From Bacteroidales bacterium UBA4243 (lineage in GTDB: Bacteria; Bacteroidota; Bacteroidia; Bacteroidales; F082): 46,778 nucleotides of DNA. Position numbers and translations under genes: made by a program. The notes beneath the pieces are model-generated. The model saw only the letters and a program-made list of their open reading frames with translations. It was not told where the DNA came from and did no database searches. Below are positions 14,267 through 22,466 of the stretch, piece by piece. The stretch is from assembly GCA_002396205.1 (NCBI GenBank), contig DGXB01000062.1, positions 1 through 46,778 on the forward strand, in the 5' to 3' direction. The number at the start of each line of letters is the position of its first letter. Positions within the stretch are counted from its first letter, which is position 1.

Positions 14267-16387
14267 TTATTCAAAATCTCTGGCCAAACGAACTTGCATG
14301 CGGTGATAATAAGAATTGCTCAGACCACCTGCGTTGATGTAACCGCCATTATCCCAATACAACCACACAGCACCTGCCGAACCATAGTCATTAGGCTTCA
14401 TGGTCGAAGTCCAAAGGCAGATTTGTGAATTGTAACCCCATGAAGAAGGTTCCAAATTAGGATCGTTTTGGGCATTACCGCACATCGGGAAGAAAGCGGC
14501 ACCAAGGTCGGACAATTGTTGGTTGTTATATGAACCAGCTTGCGAAGCAGTCAATCCATAAGGCAACAGGACAAAATAATACACACCATTAACCTCACGT
14601 CTCAGATGGTCATGATTCACACGAATGCATTCCCATTCATCATAAGTAAGCGTGCGCCAATAATTGGCAGGATAATACTCATCCGTAGTGTTCGACTTAC
14701 GAATCACATTCTGGCCCCAATCTTGGAACTCGCCGCCAACTTGGTTTCTAGTGTTGTTCTTGCCGTAATCATCGTAAGGATGGCTCCAGCAGAATTGGCT
14801 GAACGAGGCATTGGGAGTGCCCGATTCGCCATCCTGCCACTTGTGGAAGCTGTATTGGTCGTCCTCGAAGGCAAATTCTTGAGCATCGTTATCCCACCAC
14901 AGCAAACCAGTGGAGAAGGTAACGAATCTTTGGTTGGTCTCATCAACCAGGAATCTACCGAAGAAATCAATTTTGAAGGTCTTGATTTGACCCGTCACAG
15001 TGCCGTTTGAATTGGTGGCAAAAGCTTGGTAATAATAGTCGGTGTTGAAGCTCAGTCCGCCCCAGTTCCAAGTGAAGTTGTACACCGAGTTGTGGGTGCC
15101 GCTGAGGGTCTTGGTCTGGTGGCTGGCTAAAGTAGGATCAGTGCCATAATAGAAGCCCACAGTACAGGCGGCGTTGCCGTCGTTGGTGAGGCTGCCCGAA
15201 AGAGTGGCCGAAGTACCAGTAATCTCATGACCAACAGTGGTCACAGAAGGTGCCACAACCTGCACAGGCGTGGTGAAGCTCAGCACTTGGCCCCAGTTTT
15301 CGCCAGTAGCGTTGGCGGCCCAAGCTCTGAAGTAGTAGGTGGTGCCAGCGGTGAGGCCGCTCACAGGATAGCTCATGGGCGAACCAACGGAGGCGCAGGA
15401 CACCTTGGCACTGGCAACCTTGTCCTGAACGTCAGCTTCGGTGGCGCTGAAGTAGAAACCGCAAGAGGTCACGGCAGCACCAGCAACCTCGGTGTATTCA
15501 CCATTGAGATTGGCGGCAGTGTAGGTCACGTTAGTAGCAGCGGTGGTGGTCACAGTGGGCAAATTGTAAACAACTTCCTGTTCGCCCATAATGAGGATAT
15601 GTCTGGGATTGAGGGGGTTGGACTGGCTGGTGGTGAACTCCTTAATCACATTGCCACCGAGGTCTTTCACAGTCACCTTGGTGCCTGTCGTAAGGGTGCC
15701 GCTCTTCAGCACGATATTGAAGTCGGTGGGGGTGCCAGCGATGAGGTTGACACCATTGCCACAGTTGAGGGTCACTTCGTTGGTGCCGTTCTCAACGGTG
15801 CAGGTACTTGGGTCGTTGTATGCATAGACAAGGTTGCCAGCATATACGTCGCCAGTGTTACCCGTGACGATGATGCTACCCACGCGGCAATTGTTATTTG
15901 ATTTGAATTGAAGACGGAGCACCGAGGCGTGGCTGTCGAAACCAAACTCGATGTTGTTGCCATTGGTGACGCCAGTGGCATACATCGGGTAGGTGTCGTT
16001 GCCAAAGTTGTTGTTCACGTAGTTTTGGGTGGCGTTGAGGTTGATTTTCACGTTAGTGCCATCCACAACGGCGTTAGGATAGAAGGCCGTGTAGGTGTCG
16101 GTGGGAGTAAGGGTACCAGTGAAGGGAGCGTGATCCCATTCGTCTTGGGCTTGGGTGGTGAAGTCGCCTTTTTCGCCGTTGGCATTGAACACCTTGATGC
16201 TGTTGCCGGCATCCCAAACGAGCATGTTGTCGGGACCGATGTGGGTTCTACCTTCGGCAACGGGCTGGTTGATGGTGGCCAGGATGGTCAGTTGCTTCGA
16301 TTGTTCTTCATTCTTCTTGCACGAGGTAATGGCAAGAGCTACGAGGGCGCAAAGGCCCAACATTCTAACTACTTTCTTCATTTTCAT
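14267..16387 (-). CDS. Large surface lipoprotein with FN3-like repeats and FISUMP-like C-terminus
   Basis: 706 residues. Lipoprotein signal: hydrophobic LGLCALVALAIT, then lipobox S-C-K-K at Cys23. Residues about 30-270 form a fimbrillin-like region (RTHIGPDNMLVWDAGNSIKV, YTAFYPNA) that is clearly related to the N-terminus of the 477-aa lipoprotein at 19891-21324. Two FN3-like repeats follow (PTVTTTAATNVTYTAANLNG; PSVTTVGHEITGTSATLSGS), each with the 'TTYYFRAWAAN' / 'TDYYYQAFATN' strand. The last ~220 residues (GLLWWDNDAQEFAF, YWRTLTYDEWECIRVN, FVLLPYGLT, QVRLARDFE) resemble Fib_succ_major (FISUMP) domains of Bacteroidetes surface proteins. It is preceded by a 50-aa peptide gene in the same transcript. 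Confidence 0.82.
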   Translation of the reverse strand: MKMKKVVRMLGLCALVALAITSCKKNEEQSKQLTILATINQPVAEGRTHIGPDNMLVWDAGNSIKVFNANGEKGDFTTQAQDEWDHAPFTGTLTPTDTYTAFYPNAVVDGTNVKINLNATQNYVNNNFGNDTYPMYATGVTNGNNIEFGFDSHASVLRLQFKSNNNCRVGSIIVTGNTGDVYAGNLVYAYNDPSTCTVENGTNEVTLNCGNGVNLIAGTPTDFNIVLKSGTLTTGTKVTVKDLGGNVIKEFTTSQSNPLNPRHILIMGEQEVVYNLPTVTTTAATNVTYTAANLNGEYTEVAGAAVTSCGFYFSATEADVQDKVASAKVSCASVGSPMSYPVSGLTAGTTYYFRAWAANATGENWGQVLSFTTPVQVVAPSVTTVGHEITGTSATLSGSLTNDGNAACTVGFYYGTDPTLASHQTKTLSGTHNSVYNFTWNWGGLSFNTDYYYQAFATNSNGTVTGQIKTFKIDFFGRFLVDETNQRFVTFSTGLLWWDNDAQEFAFEDDQYSFHKWQDGESGTPNASFSQFCWSHPYDDYGKNNTRNQVGGEFQDWGQNVIRKSNTTDEYYPANYWRTLTYDEWECIRVNHDHLRREVNGVYYFVLLPYGLTASQAGSYNNQQLSDLGAAFFPMCGNAQNDPNLEPSSWGYNSQICLWTSTMKPNDYGSAGAVWLYWDNGGYINAGGLSNSYYHRMQVRLARDFE

Positions 16388-16425
16388 TCGTTTTCTTTGT
16401 TAATACTCTTTTGACTACCTTGCGA

Positions 16426-16578
16426 TTACCAGCTGCCGTTGTCCGTTCCAAATTGGAAACCACTACCGGTAATGCCAGCGTCGGGGGTAACGGGCGAACC
16501 CGTCAGCACGCTGAAACCCATCTCGAGGGCGATGACTTCCGTCGTCGGAGCCTCATAAGCTTTTTTTACTTGCTTCAT
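16426..16578 (-). CDS. Short peptide gene (50 aa) paired with the 706-aa lipoprotein
   Basis: Translates to MKQVKKAYEAPTTEVIALEM followed by GFSVLTGSPVTPDAGITGSG and FQFGTDNGSW. It matches the 64-aa peptide at 21345-21539: Y-x-x-P-T in the first third, an L-E pair, a hydrophobic 'LT/LL' segment, then a Pro/Gly/Asp-rich tail with PD and GSG. Both sit directly upstream of a related lipoprotein gene (38 bases here). The fixed head and variable Gly/Pro-rich tail recall leader-core precursor peptides, but it could also be a small structural or regulatory partner. Short Y-x-x-P head peptides of this kind are familiar in Bacteroidales genomes and are of unknown function. Confidence 0.65.
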   Translation of the reverse strand: MKQVKKAYEAPTTEVIALEMGFSVLTGSPVTPDAGITGSGFQFGTDNGSW

Positions 16579-16722
16579 TTTTTTACAGTCTTTAAATGAT
16601 TGATTATGATTGATTTATCCGATTCTTTACCAAGTGCGCCATGCTGCCATGCCCACACCTATTAATTAATGCGACACCGACGAATACCTTCTTCGAGCCA
16701 CACAATCTCCCGAAAGAGGGTG

Positions 16723-16730
16723 CAAAAGTA
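16723..16730 (-). promoter_or_regulatory. -7 box of the 50-aa peptide / 706-aa lipoprotein unit
   Basis: TACTTTTG on the minus strand; implies a 5' leader of about 138 bases before the peptide ATG. No convincing -33 box. Confidence 0.5.
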
Positions 16731-16814
16731 CGAATATTAATTGGATTGGAGCCGTTTTTTTATGAAAAAAAAGTTGAAAAAAAGTCCAATCGCGGTTGCG
16801 ACAAAGGGCGACGG

Positions 16815-18452
16815 CTATTTTTCCAAGGTCACGATGTGGTCGGCCACCTGCCAAACGCGGTTGCTGTGGCTGACGAAGATGATGGTTTTGGCGCCGAGGC
16901 AGTAGCGTTTGAGGTTTTCGACGAGTTGGAGTTCGGTTTGGCTGTCGAGCGAGGCGCTGGCTTCGTCGAGGATGAGCACGTTGCCGCCGTGGAGCAGTGC
17001 GCAGGCCACGGCCACGCGCCTCGCCTGCCCGCCGCTGATGCCGTCGCCGCGCTCGTAGCAGGGTGTGTCGAGGCCGAGGGGCAGGTCGAACACGAAGTCG
17101 GCCACGGCGATGTGGAGCGCCTGCCGCATCTCCTCCTCGGTGGCGGTGGGCTTGATGAGGAGCATGTTGTCGCGAATGGTGCCGCTGAAGAGGCAGTTGC
17201 CCTGCGGCACATACATGAAGTTGCAGCGCGTGTTGATGCCGACGGGCGTGCCGTCGATGGCGATACGACCTTCCAAGGGCTCAAGCAGGGCCAACATGAG
17301 GCGCACGAGGGTGGTCTTGCCCACGCCCGTTTCGCCCACCACGGCGGTCATCTTGCCGGCGGGAAACACGGCCGAGAAACGGGAGAGCACAGGTTGCCGT
17401 TGCTGCGGGTAGCCGAAGCCGAGGCCTTCCACCCTGACTTCAGGCGCGTGGTCGACCATCAGCGGCTGTGTTTCGGGTTCCATCGCCACGGTTGCGATTT
17501 CCTCAAGGCGCTCTTGCGAGGCTAAGAACTTGACGGTTGTGGGAAACAGGCGCACCAAGCCGGCCAAGGGGTTTTGCACCTGGCTGACCAACTGGAGCAA
17601 GGCCGTCATCATGCCGAAGGTGATGGCGCCCTTGCGGATGCCCAACACGCCGAAGACGAAGGCGGCGGTGTAGCCTGCCATGAAGCCGAGGCGCAAGAAC
17701 ATTTGCGCCAAGGTGCTGTAGTTGAGCCGTTTCATGGTGTCGGCAAACTGCTTGCCTTGCAGCACCGCGAGGCGGTCGGTCATGCGCTCGACGCCTTGCA
17801 GCACCTTCACGGTGATGCGGTTTTGGAAGCTCTCCTGCAAGTGCGACTGGATGATGCCGTCTTGCGTGCGGATGGCCTTGGTGAGCCGTTTGACGGGCCT
17901 ATAGAGCAGGAAGCCCACCACCGAGGCCACCACCATGAAGGCGATGAGGATGAAGATGAGTTGGGGGGCCATGAGATAGACGAACACCGAGGCGAAGACG
18001 AGCTGGAGCGCGGCCAAGATGAAGCCCGGCAGGTTGGAGCAGATGAAGTCGACCACCACGCGCACGTCTTCTTCCATGCGGTTGACGGCGTCGCCGCTGT
18101 GGAAGGTCTCGGTGCCGTTCCATCGCATCCGCATGAGGCGGTCGAAGAAGCCCTGTCGGAGGGCCATCAGGGCTTGGGCGCTGTTGCGTCCGCCGACGTA
18201 GCCGTTTGCCACCGAAGAGACGAGCCTGAGCGCCATCAGGGCGCAGAGCAGCGCGATGTTGGGGGCCATGGGGTGGTCGGCCACGCCCGTAGCCGTGTCG
18301 ATGAGCAGCTTCGAGACGTAGACGAAGCCCAACGAAGCCGCCACGTTGACGAGGCCAATCAAGGCGTTGAGGGTGGCATGGCGCAAGGCCTTGCGGAGGG
18401 CAAGGGCCACGTCGCCGTTGCCTTTGAAGAGCGTCAGTTTCATCAGTTTCAT
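16815..18452 (-). CDS. ABC exporter, fused membrane and ATPase domains
   Basis: 545 residues from ATG 18452, which overlaps the upstream stop (ATGA) and has GGAGGA in front; a longer frame to 18527 is not needed. Residues about 1-320 form the six-helix exporter domain (LIGLVNVAASLGFVYVSKLL, FILAALQLVFASVFVYLM, LIFILIAFMVVASVVGFLLY). The ATPase has Walker A GETGVGKTT, signature ISGGQARR, Walker B VLILDEASASLD and the H-loop VSHSN. No N-terminal C39 peptidase domain is present. It is translationally coupled to a nucleotidyltransferase-like gene, and this pair lies between two peptide/lipoprotein pairs. Cargo unknown; a modified peptide or lipid is plausible. Confidence 0.92.
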   Translation of the reverse strand: MKLMKLTLFKGNGDVALALRKALRHATLNALIGLVNVAASLGFVYVSKLLIDTATGVADHPMAPNIALLCALMALRLVSSVANGYVGGRNSAQALMALRQGFFDRLMRMRWNGTETFHSGDAVNRMEEDVRVVVDFICSNLPGFILAALQLVFASVFVYLMAPQLIFILIAFMVVASVVGFLLYRPVKRLTKAIRTQDGIIQSHLQESFQNRITVKVLQGVERMTDRLAVLQGKQFADTMKRLNYSTLAQMFLRLGFMAGYTAAFVFGVLGIRKGAITFGMMTALLQLVSQVQNPLAGLVRLFPTTVKFLASQERLEEIATVAMEPETQPLMVDHAPEVRVEGLGFGYPQQRQPVLSRFSAVFPAGKMTAVVGETGVGKTTLVRLMLALLEPLEGRIAIDGTPVGINTRCNFMYVPQGNCLFSGTIRDNMLLIKPTATEEEMRQALHIAVADFVFDLPLGLDTPCYERGDGISGGQARRVAVACALLHGGNVLILDEASASLDSQTELQLVENLKRYCLGAKTIIFVSHSNRVWQVADHIVTLEK

Positions 18453-19549
18453 TTGTTGAGTCCTCCTTTCATTTTTTGTTTCCAAAGGTGCAAGCCCACG
18501 TCGGGCAGCAGGGTGAAGATGCGCCACGAGCGCACCTGTATGCTCAGCAGGGTGGTGAGCCGGCGGCTGAGTCCGCGCCGGCGGGTATGTTGTTGCCTGA
18601 GCGTGGTCGACCTGCCGAAGTTGCCTTCCTTGAGGATGACGCGCAGCAGGCGGCGGGCTTTCCGGACGAAGCGGGGGTCAAAGAAAGGCATCTCCTCCTT
18701 GGGCAGCCCCAAATGCTTGACGGCCAACGCCCCGAAAAGCTGCCAGGGGCGCATCAGCCCGAAGGCATCGAGCATCGGGCGCAGGCGGGTGCGGTCGATT
18801 TGGGCGTTGCGGGCGTGGAGGAGCAAGGCGAAGTCGCACACCTGGCGCAGCCCTATGCCGCGTTCGAGGAAATGCTCCCACAGGTGCACGAACACATAGA
18901 AGGCGTTGAAGGTCGGCTCAAGCCGGTGGATGGCGGTGCCGTTGAGCTTGAAGTCGTCGGGCGGCAGGGCGATGGCCTCGTCTTCGAGCGACTGGTAGCG
19001 GCGGTCGGCAGCGGCGTCGGCGAAGGCCATGCAGCGGCGATGCAACTCCACGTCGAAGCCGCCTATTCGGATGTGGTAGTGCTTGTCGGTGTTGAAGGCT
19101 TCGGCGACGGCTTGGGGTGTGGCCAAGCGGTTGAGCACACTGACGGCCTTGGAGAAGCAGGCGGGCCTGACGAGCAGGTCGACGTCGCCGCAATGGCGCA
19201 GCAGCGGCGCGGGATAGAACGCCGCCAGCCCCTGCCCTTTCAGCAGCCACGTCTCGATGCCCTCCGCTTCGAGCGCCGGCACCATTCGGCTGATTAATGC
19301 CTCGCAGTGCTTGGCGCGGTCGGCCAGCCGGTCGACCTGCTGTTGCAGTCGCAAGCGGCTTTCGGGCAGGAGCTGACGCACGGCCTCTGACTGCAGGGCG
19401 GCGTGGCCTACCAGTCCGAGTGTGGTTTGCTGGTTGGCAAGGCGGACGACGCCGTTCCAGTCGTCGAGCCAGTCCAGCTCCGATGCGCTATCCCACAGGG
19501 CGCAGCGCAGGAGGAGGAGGAAGTCGGATATGGAGGCGGTGGGGGACAT
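18449..19549 (-). CDS. Nucleotidyltransferase-family protein (NTP_transf_5-like)
   Basis: 366 residues. The hallmark is WLLKGQGLAAFYP followed by LRHCGDVDLLVRP, i.e. a Gly loop and D-x-D metal site, then VELHRRCM as third acidic strand, the arrangement of the PF14907-type 'uncharacterised nucleotidyltransferase' family. Members recur in peptide natural-product (for example lasso peptide) clusters beside ABC exporters; their substrate is unknown. The C-terminus is helical and basic. A -7 box TACTTTTG (19558-19565) ends only nine bases before the ATG, so the mRNA would be almost leaderless. Confidence 0.8.
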   Translation of the reverse strand: MSPTASISDFLLLLRCALWDSASELDWLDDWNGVVRLANQQTTLGLVGHAALQSEAVRQLLPESRLRLQQQVDRLADRAKHCEALISRMVPALEAEGIETWLLKGQGLAAFYPAPLLRHCGDVDLLVRPACFSKAVSVLNRLATPQAVAEAFNTDKHYHIRIGGFDVELHRRCMAFADAAADRRYQSLEDEAIALPPDDFKLNGTAIHRLEPTFNAFYVFVHLWEHFLERGIGLRQVCDFALLLHARNAQIDRTRLRPMLDAFGLMRPWQLFGALAVKHLGLPKEEMPFFDPRFVRKARRLLRVILKEGNFGRSTTLRQQHTRRRGLSRRLTTLLSIQVRSWRIFTLLPDVGLHLWKQKMKGGLNK

Positions 19550-19557
19550 AAGTTTTG

Positions 19558-19565
19558 CAAAAGTA
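19558..19565 (-). promoter_or_regulatory. -7 box immediately before the nucleotidyltransferase gene
   Basis: TACTTTTG on the minus strand, eight bases from the ATG at 19549. No -33 match. Confidence 0.45.
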
Positions 19566-19639
19566 TGAAAAAATAGAGTTTGTTTAGCGCGAAGCGAGAA
19601 TTTAAACCATAGTTTGGCGCAAAGCGGGTCTCCGAATCC

Positions 19640-19800
19640 CCCCTGCCCCCCTTAGAAGGGGGACGCCTACCGGACGTTGGCCTACCGGACGCTTTTATGC
19701 GCTGTCTCTTCTGGGCTTTGCCCCGTCCCCTTTTAAGGGGGTGTCCGAAGGGTGGGGCATTCAAAACCCACCCCCACCGCGCAGCGGCGGGGAATTAAAA
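19640..19800. repeat. GC-rich repeat-filled spacer
   Basis: The 341-base gap 19550-19890 has no gene. It holds two C-tract/G-tract hairpins, CCCCCTT-AG-AAGGGGG (19647-19662) and CCCCTT-TT-AAGGGG (19727-19740), and a direct repeat CCTACCGGACG (19666-19676, 19681-19691). It looks like a degenerate palindromic repeat element. Confidence 0.55.
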
Positions 19801-19817
19801 CACCCCTGGCAGGCCAA

Positions 19818-19859
19818 GAAAAACAAAAAACGCAGCCTCCATGCGGAACGAAGGCTGCG
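19818..19859 (-). terminator. Terminator of the 477-aa lipoprotein gene
   Basis: CGCAGCCT (19831-19838) pairs with AGGCTGCG (19852-19859); leftward reading continues into TTTTTTGTTTTTC. Confidence 0.88.
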
Positions 19860-19890
19860 ATGTGTATTAAGATTTTAGGCTTCCGATTGG

Positions 19891-21324
19891 TTACCAAGTA
19901 TCACTATCTATAGGATTTCCATAAATGTAACGCTTCGCATTAAGTTGTGATTCGCTTAGACTTTCAAGCCCTGCAGCTGTAAGGTCTATCAGCATGGCAC
20001 CAGACACATAACAATGACGGCTACCACTAGCCGTATTGTGATCTATTCTAGGAGAATAACTGCCATCTGTAGGATATGCTGTAAAATTCGTCCATTTTCT
20101 GGAAAACAATTTCCACTGGTTATTATCAACAAGAAGTGTGTTATTAGGATCACTAGAACCAGCTGGGTTAGCACCTACTATGGGAATAAACCTACAGTTG
20201 CCATCTTCTGGCCAGAAAAATTCAACATTTGAAGTTCCTGCATAATCGTCAACTTTAGCATAAAACCTAACATAATATGTGTGTCCTCTGACCAAGGATA
20301 CTTTGTCAGGTGAAGTCGGTCTGATATGATACTCTTTGAAATTATCATGCGAAAAGTAAAATCCGTAGTTATTAACGCCGTTTATAATGTTATTAACATC
20401 TGTTGTTGAAGTAGCATTACTGGCATCTTTTTTCTTAACTTGCCATGCTGAAGTAATCATCACTGGCAATAAGTTCTGCACCTGCGGTGATGTCGCATTC
20501 GCCGTCACACTCATTCTCTTAATCGTATTACGAGCCAAGGCAAGATTGCCAGCATTTGAAGGAACATTCTGTGTGAAGAAAGGCGTCGCTGAGCCAGCTT
20601 GGTAGTAATTCACATCAAAACCGTTGTCGATGGAGCCAGGAGGCAAAACGATGTAAAAGTCCTGGTCGGTTGTAGCATTCAGTGCCACAGGATTAGCCGA
20701 GCAGTCGAGGGTAATGGTCTGGCCGCCTCCAGAAGTATGAGTGGTCGTTCCTGTTGTTGGATCGAAAGTGAAGGTGCCATACAGATAATTACCAGAAGGA
20801 ACCGTCACTTCCACTTTGGTCACCGTGCGGTTGCCCTTGGTTTGCAGTTTCAATACAGCAAACGCATTCTTAAACCCTATCAACGTACCTCCATTGCCGT
20901 CGTTCTTTCCGGCCATGGGGTTGAGGTTGTTCATGAAGCCGTTGGCTGTGTAGGTCTGCGTGTCAGGCATGCTGAAGGTGAACACATCGCCACTCACGCC
21001 CCTGCAACTGGAGGCGGGATAGAAGGCACAATAGGTGCTTGCAGGTTGCACACCGCCCGTGGTGGTAAAGGTGGCCGTTTGGGTGCCGTCGCCGGTGCTC
21101 AGGGTGTAGGTCTTCGGGGCGTTCGGGGCGCCGTCGCCGTAAACGATGATTTGGTCGTCTGGCGACCATTTCACTTTCATATGATCAAGATTATCAAGAT
21201 AAGTCCGGCTTTCGTCAACCTCGATGGAGGCCGAGAAGCTGTTGGTGTCTTGATTCTGGTTTTTCTTGCATGAGCCGGCCACTGCCATCAGCACGGCCAA
21301 GCCGAGGATATGTCTTGCTTTCAT
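19891..21324 (-). CDS. Surface lipoprotein, fimbrillin-like
   Basis: 477 residues. Lipoprotein signal with lipobox A-G-S-C (Cys19) followed by KKN. Residues about 25-270 align by eye to the N-terminal region of the 706-aa lipoprotein (14267-16387): 'SRTYLDNLDHMKVKWSPDD', 'TYCAFYPASS', 'FKNAFAVLKLQTKGN', a Gly-rich 'GNYLYGTFTFD' strand and a late 'DFYIVLPPG'. This resembles Mfa/fimbrillin-like proteins of Bacteroidales. The C-terminal part is different and unassigned. It follows a 64-aa peptide gene by 20 bases and ends at a strong terminator. Likely anchored on the outer membrane; ligand unknown. Confidence 0.78.
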   Translation of the reverse strand: MKARHILGLAVLMAVAGSCKKNQNQDTNSFSASIEVDESRTYLDNLDHMKVKWSPDDQIIVYGDGAPNAPKTYTLSTGDGTQTATFTTTGGVQPASTYCAFYPASSCRGVSGDVFTFSMPDTQTYTANGFMNNLNPMAGKNDGNGGTLIGFKNAFAVLKLQTKGNRTVTKVEVTVPSGNYLYGTFTFDPTTGTTTHTSGGGQTITLDCSANPVALNATTDQDFYIVLPPGSIDNGFDVNYYQAGSATPFFTQNVPSNAGNLALARNTIKRMSVTANATSPQVQNLLPVMITSAWQVKKKDASNATSTTDVNNIINGVNNYGFYFSHDNFKEYHIRPTSPDKVSLVRGHTYYVRFYAKVDDYAGTSNVEFFWPEDGNCRFIPIVGANPAGSSDPNNTLLVDNNQWKLFSRKWTNFTAYPTDGSYSPRIDHNTASGSRHCYVSGAMLIDLTAAGLESLSESQLNAKRYIYGNPIDSDTW

Positions 21325-21344
21325 CGGAGTTAAATTAATAAGGT

Positions 21345-21539
21345 TTACGGGATAGTGATGGTGCCGCCATCTTGGAAGTCTTCCAATTGGATGCCACTGC
21401 CAGGAGGATTATCGGGGTCGGTTGTGCCTTGCATTTTGTCCACCGAATTGGCCAACAGCGGCACTGCCGTTTCCAATTCAACCAAGCGCACGGTGGGTTC
21501 CACATAGCCACTACGGCGCTTCTTTCGCGTTATTTTCAT
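21345..21539 (-). CDS. Short peptide gene (64 aa) paired with the 477-aa lipoprotein
   Basis: A basic head (MKITRKKRRSG), then YVEPTVRLVELETAVPLLAN and a D/G/P-rich tail with PDNPPGSGIQ. The pattern Y-x-x-P-T ... L-E ... LL-x-x-S ... PD ... GSG is shared with the 50-aa peptide at 16426-16578. It is co-transcribed with the lipoprotein gene and behind promoter GTTG-N20-TAATTTTG (21654-21685). The arrangement would fit a precursor peptide or a small companion of the lipoprotein; no processing site is proven. Confidence 0.65.
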   Translation of the reverse strand: MKITRKKRRSGYVEPTVRLVELETAVPLLANSVDKMQGTTDPDNPPGSGIQLEDFQDGGTITIP

Positions 21540-21653
21540 TTTAGTCTTAAATTGATTACTGATTCATTCTCAACAAAAAGGCGGGCATCTCCACTCCTCG
21601 GCGCTGCCTCGCGGCAACCCGACGGATGGGCATACAAGCCTCTCATCGGGCTG

Positions 21654-21685
21654 CAAAATTACAAACAATCCCGATACCGTGCAAC
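21654..21685 (-). promoter_or_regulatory. Promoter of the 64-aa peptide / 477-aa lipoprotein unit
   Basis: GTTG (21682-21685), 20-base spacer, TAATTTTG (21654-21661) on the minus strand; leader about 110 bases. Confidence 0.55.
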
Positions 21686-21753
21686 AAAGAACAGCATTTT
21701 TTTTGCCACCCGCCCACGGCGGCAAGCGGCGCAACGGCGCCTCGTGCCAGACC

Positions 21754-22344
21754 TTAACCGAACAGGTCTTTCACGTCAGGGGCCTTCTCGGCGCCTTCCG
21801 AAGCCTCAAAGTAGGGTTTCTTCTCGAAGCCGAACATGCTGGCGATGATGTTGCCAGGGAAACGGCGCACCGACGTGTTGAACGTTTGGGCCGCATCGTT
21901 GAACTGCCGGCGGGCATTGGCGATGCCGTTCTCGCAGCTTTCGAGCTTCTCCTGAAGGTCGCGGTAGTTCTGGTTAGCCTTCAGGTCGGGGTATTGCTCC
22001 ACCGTGACCAACAGGCGCGACAGCGCCCCCGACATCTGGTCTTGCGCGGCTTGGAAGGCCTTTATGTTTTCCTCGGTCAGGTTGTTGGCGTCGAGCGTGA
22101 CCTGTGTGGCCTTGGCGCGGGCCTCGACGACGGCAGTCAGGGTGCCGGCTTCATACTCGGCATAGTTCTTCACCGTGGCGACCAAGTTGGGGATGAGGTC
22201 GGCACGCTGTTGGTAGGCCGTTTGCACGTTACCGACGGCCTTTTCAACGCCCTCTTGCTTGGTAACCAATCCGTTATAGACGCTAACGCCCCAAATGGCG
22301 ACCAAGGCGACAAGGGCGACAATGATGACAATACCTTTTTTCAT
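21754..22344 (-). CDS. lemA: LemA family protein
   Basis: 196 residues from ATG 22344 (MKKGIVIIVALVALVAIWGV); the frame's 36-codon upstream extension crosses the promoter. One N-terminal membrane helix, then the LemA helical domain (YNGLVTKQEGVEKAVGNVQT, QRADLIPNLVATVKNYAEYE, DLQEKLESCENGIANARRQF, FPGNIIASMFGF). LemA proteins sit in the membrane with a coiled helical bundle outside; their biochemical role is unclear. Here it stands alone, divergent from ricT. Confidence 0.93.
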   Translation of the reverse strand: MKKGIVIIVALVALVAIWGVSVYNGLVTKQEGVEKAVGNVQTAYQQRADLIPNLVATVKNYAEYEAGTLTAVVEARAKATQVTLDANNLTEENIKAFQAAQDQMSGALSRLLVTVEQYPDLKANQNYRDLQEKLESCENGIANARRQFNDAAQTFNTSVRRFPGNIIASMFGFEKKPYFEASEGAEKAPDVKDLFG

Positions 22345-22401
22345 GATGATGTGTTTTTTATTGTACAATAATACGATTTGATGCGATGTTTTAAGAATGT
22401 G

Positions 22402-22431
22402 CAAAGGTAAACATTTTTTTTCGTACTTTTG
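22402..22431. promoter_or_regulatory. Face-to-face promoters of lemA and ricT
   Basis: Minus strand TACCTTTG (22402-22409) for lemA; plus strand TACTTTTG (22424-22431) for ricT. The two -7 boxes are only 14 bases apart, so polymerases could compete. Confidence 0.55.
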
Positions 22432-22466
22432 CAATTTATATACAACCACCATTTTATTTTTGAGAA

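Noticed and set aside
17574..18899. 441-aa and 273-aa plus-strand frames opposite the ABC and nucleotidyltransferase genes
   Set aside because: Shadow frames rich in His/Glu/Ala; the minus frames hold Walker and D-x-D motifs.
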